This document shows, piece by piece, positions 6,448-9,318 of a stretch of DNA of 9,318 bases. The notes under the pieces are model-generated. The model worked only from the letters and a program-made list of their open reading frames with translations, did no database searches and had not been told where the DNA came from. Numbering within the stretch: position 1 is the first letter of the stretch; each line of letters begins with the position of its first letter. Made by a program: the position numbers and the translations under genes. This stretch comes from Campylobacterales bacterium (lineage in GTDB: Bacteria; Campylobacterota; Campylobacteria; Campylobacterales; Arcobacteraceae): NCBI GenBank assembly GCA_019752775.1, contig JAIELU010000252.1, forward strand, positions 1 through 9,318, written 5' to 3'.

Positions 6448-8295
6448 TTGCTAAAAGAACTATTTATAAAAATTCAAACAAACTGTAAAGACTACTCAAA
6501 AGAGGAATTAATTGAGATAGAGAAGTTTTTAAAAGATGAAATAGTAATAAAAAATGATGATACTTTTGAACTAAACTCTAAATATAAAATTGCCCTCGTA
6601 AAAGTAGGGAAAAACATAGTAATACTTGAAGATTTAATAAGTGAACACAAAAATATAAAAATTGAATTTGATGATTTAAATGGTGCTTATGATGGAGATT
6701 TAGTTCTTGCAAAAAGAGTATTTAATCCAAGAAGTAGAATAAGAGCAAAAATAGTAAAAATCCTTGATGGCAAAAAAAATGATGTTTTAGTTTATATAAA
6801 AGATAAAGCTTTTTATACAATAAAAGAAAATATAAAATTAGAAAATAAAGATGCTTTAAAATATCAAGATGGTGATGTTTTATTGGTTGATAATAAATCT
6901 TTGGAATTGATAAAAAATTTAGGAAATATAAAAGAGCCTAAAATAGATGAAATTATCTCTTTAACTCTTTATAATGAAACTTTTAGATTAGAAAAACATC
7001 TTGAAGTTGATGCAAATATGGATGATAAAAAACAAAGAGTTGATTTAAGAGATTTTGCTTTTTGTACGATTGATCCAAATAGTGCAAAAGACCATGATGA
7101 TGCAATATATTTCGATGTAAAAGAAAATATTTTATATGTGGCAATCGCAGATGTTTCATATTTTGTAAAAGAAGGAAGTGAACTTGATGTATTAGCCTTT
7201 AAAAAATCGACTTCTGTTTATCTTCCTACAAAAGTTTTACCAATGTTACCACCAATTTTAAGTGAAGAGATGTGTTCGTTAAAAGAGGGACAAGATAGAT
7301 ATTCTTATGTTTTTAAATTACATTTAGATTTAGAAAATCAAAATGTGAAAAAAGCGGAACTTTTTGAAGCAATTATAAATTCACACAAAAACTTTTCTTA
7401 TGGAAGAATAGACAGAGTTATAGAAGGGCATTTTGACCAATATTCAAAAGTTGAAAAAGAGATATTTGATTATTTGATTCCTTTGTATGAAATCAGTAAA
7501 AAAATCAGAAAAAGAAGATTATTAAAAGGTTATGATTTTAGAACTACTGAAAATAGATTAAAACTAAAAAATGATAATTTAGAATCAATAGATGTTGAAA
7601 CATCAACTGCATCGCACCAATTAGTTGAAGAGTGTATGTTATTAGCAAACATAGAAGCAAGTAAAAAAGTAAATACAGTTGGAATTTATAGAATTCATGA
7701 AGAACCAGCCTTTAAAGCTATTTCAAAACTTGTGGATGATGTAAATATTTTAGGGGTTAATGTAAAACTTCAAAGTGATGTTCATGATACAATTGTACAT
7801 ATTCAAGAAAAAGCAAAAATTTCTATGATGAGTGCAGAAATTGATGAGCTTATTATTCAAGCTCAAACACAAGCGAAATACTCTTCAAAAAATTTAGGAC
7901 ATTTTGGTTTAGGATTCTCTTCATATTCACACTTTACCTCTCCCATTAGAAGATATTCGGATTTAGTTTTACACCGTATTTTAAAAACAAAACAAACACC
8001 TAAAAATATAGAAGAGATTTGTGAATATATTTCATTAAATGAAAGAAAAGTTGATCAACTTGTTTGGGATTTTGAAGATAGAAAATACGCAAGATGGGCA
8101 AATGAACATATTGATGAAGAGATAAAAGTAAAAATAGTTGATACTGAAAAAGCAAGAGCTGTATGTTATGAAAAAATGTTTGGGATGAAAGTAGTTTTAG
8201 AAAATTACAAAGGGCAGAAATTATTTTCTAAAATGAGAGTGAAAATAAAATCTGCCGATATTGTAACAAAGGTTATAGTTGCTACTATAATGTAG
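6448..8295 (+). CDS. rnr: Ribonuclease R (RNB-family 3'-5' exoribonuclease)
   Basis: RNase R degrades structured RNA processively from the 3' end in the cytoplasm. I prefer TTG 6448 (615 residues) because AAAAGGA lies six bases before it. The frame also opens at TTG 6412 (627 residues), whose nearest purine-rich site, AAAGGGAAG, is 12 or more bases away. After an N-terminal helical/cold-shock-like part comes the RNB domain with IDPNSAKDHDDAI. Its aspartates D209, D215, D217 and D218 (numbered from 6448) have the spacing of the E. coli RNase R active site. HFTSPIRRYSDLVLHR marks the end of the domain. The usual C-terminal S1 domain is reduced to about 55 residues (from HIDEEIKVKIVD), and the lysine-rich E. 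coli tail is absent. The overall size is that of Campylobacterota relatives as I recall them. It is divergent from ilvC, and its 3' end overlaps fliW by 11 bases. Confidence 0.95.
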   Translation: MLKELFIKIQTNCKDYSKEELIEIEKFLKDEIVIKNDDTFELNSKYKIALVKVGKNIVILEDLISEHKNIKIEFDDLNGAYDGDLVLAKRVFNPRSRIRAKIVKILDGKKNDVLVYIKDKAFYTIKENIKLENKDALKYQDGDVLLVDNKSLELIKNLGNIKEPKIDEIISLTLYNETFRLEKHLEVDANMDDKKQRVDLRDFAFCTIDPNSAKDHDDAIYFDVKENILYVAIADVSYFVKEGSELDVLAFKKSTSVYLPTKVLPMLPPILSEEMCSLKEGQDRYSYVFKLHLDLENQNVKKAELFEAIINSHKNFSYGRIDRVIEGHFDQYSKVEKEIFDYLIPLYEISKKIRKRRLLKGYDFRTTENRLKLKNDNLESIDVETSTASHQLVEECMLLANIEASKKVNTVGIYRIHEEPAFKAISKLVDDVNILGVNVKLQSDVHDTIVHIQEKAKISMMSAEIDELIIQAQTQAKYSSKNLGHFGLGFSSYSHFTSPIRRYSDLVLHRILKTKQTPKNIEEICEYISLNERKVDQLVWDFEDRKYARWANEHIDEEIKVKIVDTEKARAVCYEKMFGMKVVLENYKGQKLFSKMRVKIKSADIVTKVIVATIM

Positions 8296-8297
8296 CA
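8280..8297. repeat. Palindrome over the overlapping rnr and fliW stops
   Basis: TGCTAC (8280-8285) and GTAGCA (8292-8297) form a 6-pair inverted repeat around TATAAT. It covers the TAG of rnr (8293-8295) and the TAG of fliW (8287-8285 on the - strand). It could be a minimal bidirectional 3'-end hairpin. No strong T run follows on either strand, so terminator function is doubtful. Confidence 0.3.
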
Positions 8298-8659
8298 CAC
8301 TTATCAATAGAAGCTAAGCATGGGTCCACTTTTTCACTTGTTATATATTGACCAATAAGTTTTTCTTTTTCATTTATAAAAATAGGAGAAACAAGATTTA
8401 TTATTGAATGTTCAATAGGATTTTGGGAAACTACAGTAAAATAAGTAGAAAAATCTTCTTTAGATTTAATTTTCAATTTTTCTAAAACATCTGTATCTAT
8501 TTGAAAATCAAATGAAACTTTGTTTAAAACATTAATATTTACAACAGTAACTTTTGTTTTTTTATCAAAAACTAAAAAAGAAAAAAACTCATCAATCTTT
8601 TCAACACTTAAACTTTGGAAATTTTCAAACCCTAATATTGGTAGTACGATCTTATACAT
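8285..8659 (-). CDS. fliW: Flagellar assembly factor FliW
   Basis: FliW binds flagellin and the RNA-binding regulator CsrA in the cytoplasm. In the partner-switch model, free flagellin titrates FliW, which releases CsrA to repress flagellin mRNA. The 124 residues are close to the usual 125-145. PILGFENFQSLSVEKIDEFF (7-26) is the typical N-terminal motif. VVSQNPIEHSIINLVSPIFI (76-95), followed by KLIGQYI (100-106), matches the family block VxQNPIExSTINxLAPLxxN. Two cysteines near the end (C114, C121) lie in a tail I do not recognise as conserved. ATG 8659 has AAGGA seven bases upstream. No other flagellar gene is in view. It is convergent with rnr, overlapping its end by 11 bases, and divergent from holA. 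The family match is good but not overwhelming because the middle (30-75) is divergent. Confidence 0.85.
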   Translation of the reverse strand: MYKIVLPILGFENFQSLSVEKIDEFFSFLVFDKKTKVTVVNINVLNKVSFDFQIDTDVLEKLKIKSKEDFSTYFTVVSQNPIEHSIINLVSPIFINEKEKLIGQYITSEKVDPCLASIDKCATL

Positions 8660-8719
8660 AGCTAAATCCTTTGAAATAATTAAATTGTATTAAAAGTAAA
8701 CTTAGGATATTATTTTATT
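8660..8719. promoter_or_regulatory. Divergent fliW/holA promoter region
   Basis: These 60 bases hold the start signals of both genes. Leftward, TACAAT (8689-8684, five of six matches to TATAAT) would start an RNA about 18 bases before the fliW ATG. Rightward, TATTAA (8688-8693) is a weak overlapping -10 for holA. The two hexamers overlap, so the promoters might compete. No sigma-28 or sigma-54 flagellar promoter pattern is visible ahead of fliW. Confidence 0.35.
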
Positions 8720-9318
8720 ATGTATAAAAATGAATTTGATAATTATTTAAAACAAAATAAAAAGTTTAAAGCTTATATGTTTTATGGGCAATCTATCTTT
8801 TTAGTGGAGCAATACTCTTTAATTATTGCACAATCCTTAGGGAATGATGATGAGATAGAAAAACTATATTTTGAAGAATATGATTTCAAATATGCTAAAG
8901 ATAAACTGCTACAATCCTCTTTATTCTCAAGTAACAATATAGTTTTAATAAAAATAGATAAAAAACTTCCTAAAAAAGAACTTGATTCTTTAATAGAAGC
9001 TTGTAATCTAAACTCAGATAGCACACTTATAATTGCATGTTTAGGCGATAGTGATTTTAAAACAATGGAGACAAGTTTTTCTTTAAAAACAAACTCAGCT
9101 GCTGTAAGATTTTTTTTACCAACAGATACCGAAGCTATAAAATTTTTAGAATATGAAGCAAAAATGCTTAATATAAAAGTTGAGTTAAGTGCCTTAAATC
9201 ATCTATATTTTATGCATAAAAATGATTTAGCATTATGTGTAAATGATATGAAAAAATTAGCAATATTTGATGAACTAATTACTACACATCTTGTAGATAC
9301 TCATTGTTTCGGAATAGG
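8720..9318 (+). CDS. holA: DNA polymerase III delta subunit, 5' part
   Basis: HolA is the delta subunit of the clamp loader. It opens the beta sliding clamp so that it can be placed on DNA during replication. The 199 codons seen run in one frame to the window end without a stop, so the C-terminal part is missing only because the sequence ends. Features are KAYMFYGQSIFLVEQYS (residues 18-34), typical of the delta N-terminus where the clamp-binding module starts, then VLIKIDKKLPKKELDSLIE, then STLIIACLGDSDFKT, matching the family pattern of hydrophobic strands. The region from about 149 (DTEAIKFLEYEAKMLNIKVE) corresponds to domain II. ATG 8720 has AGGA (8704-8707) twelve bases upstream, slightly far but the best start. 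From memory holA neighbours rnr in Campylobacter; here fliW lies between them on the other strand. Confidence 0.85.
   Translation, partial: MYKNEFDNYLKQNKKFKAYMFYGQSIFLVEQYSLIIAQSLGNDDEIEKLYFEEYDFKYAKDKLLQSSLFSSNNIVLIKIDKKLPKKELDSLIEACNLNSDSTLIIACLGDSDFKTMETSFSLKTNSAAVRFFLPTDTEAIKFLEYEAKMLNIKVELSALNHLYFMHKNDLALCVNDMKKLAIFDELITTHLVDTHCFGI

Noticed and set aside
8782..9024. Leftward 80-codon frame opposite holA
   Set aside because: It is the serine-rich shadow of holA, with no ribosome binding site and no recognisable domain.
1..9318. Mobile element, CRISPR array, tRNA or a new defence system
   Set aside because: No direct-repeat array, transposase or integrase motifs, terminal repeats, tRNA-like cloverleaf or compositional break was seen; nearly all genes are recognisable core functions.

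Overview
This is an AT-rich stretch of chromosome, roughly 70-75% A+T by eye. It carries compact housekeeping genes and looks like an Arcobacter-type member of the Campylobacterota (Aliarcobacter/Arcobacter group). The grounds are the codon usage, the short MurC, DprA and RNase R forms, a FliW, and the gene block rnr / ilvC / divergent polysaccharide deacetylase / dprA with holA beside it. From memory, Campylobacter jejuni has a very similar block. I see no insertion sequence, prophage, integron, CRISPR array, toxin-antitoxin pair, defence cassette, rRNA or tRNA.

Layout. Positions 1-273 are non-coding and very AT-rich, with one strong imperfect hairpin (34-79) and a small palindrome. A tight rightward cluster follows: dapC-type aminotransferase (274-1404), a conserved-looking protein of unknown function (1397-1978, overlapping dapC by 8 bases) and murC (TTG start directly after the previous stop, 1979-3286). 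Facing it, with only 3 bases between stops, is a leftward set read ilvC (6316-5294), YibQ-type divergent polysaccharide deacetylase (5250-4105), dprA (4063-3290). The ilvC promoter region is shared with the divergent rightward rnr (best start TTG 6448, end 8295). The rnr 3' end overlaps the 3' end of leftward fliW (8659-8285) by 11 bases. A 60-base divergent spacer separates fliW from holA, which starts at 8720 and runs off the window at 9318.

How the genes relate. DapC and MurC both feed peptidoglycan synthesis (meso-diaminopimelate branch and UDP-MurNAc-L-Ala formation), and the deacetylase is a membrane-anchored envelope protein. IlvC makes branched-chain amino acid precursors. DprA handles incoming single-stranded DNA in transformation. 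RNase R degrades RNA. FliW is a flagellin/CsrA partner. HolA is the delta subunit of the clamp loader. This is ordinary core genome. I did not find a convincing undescribed system. The points worth a second look are regulatory: palindromes on or next to predicted promoters at dprA and ilvC/rnr, a stable hairpin that hides the only Shine-Dalgarno-like sequence before the deacetylase gene, the 34-79 hairpin, and the uncharacterised 193-residue protein between dapC and murC.
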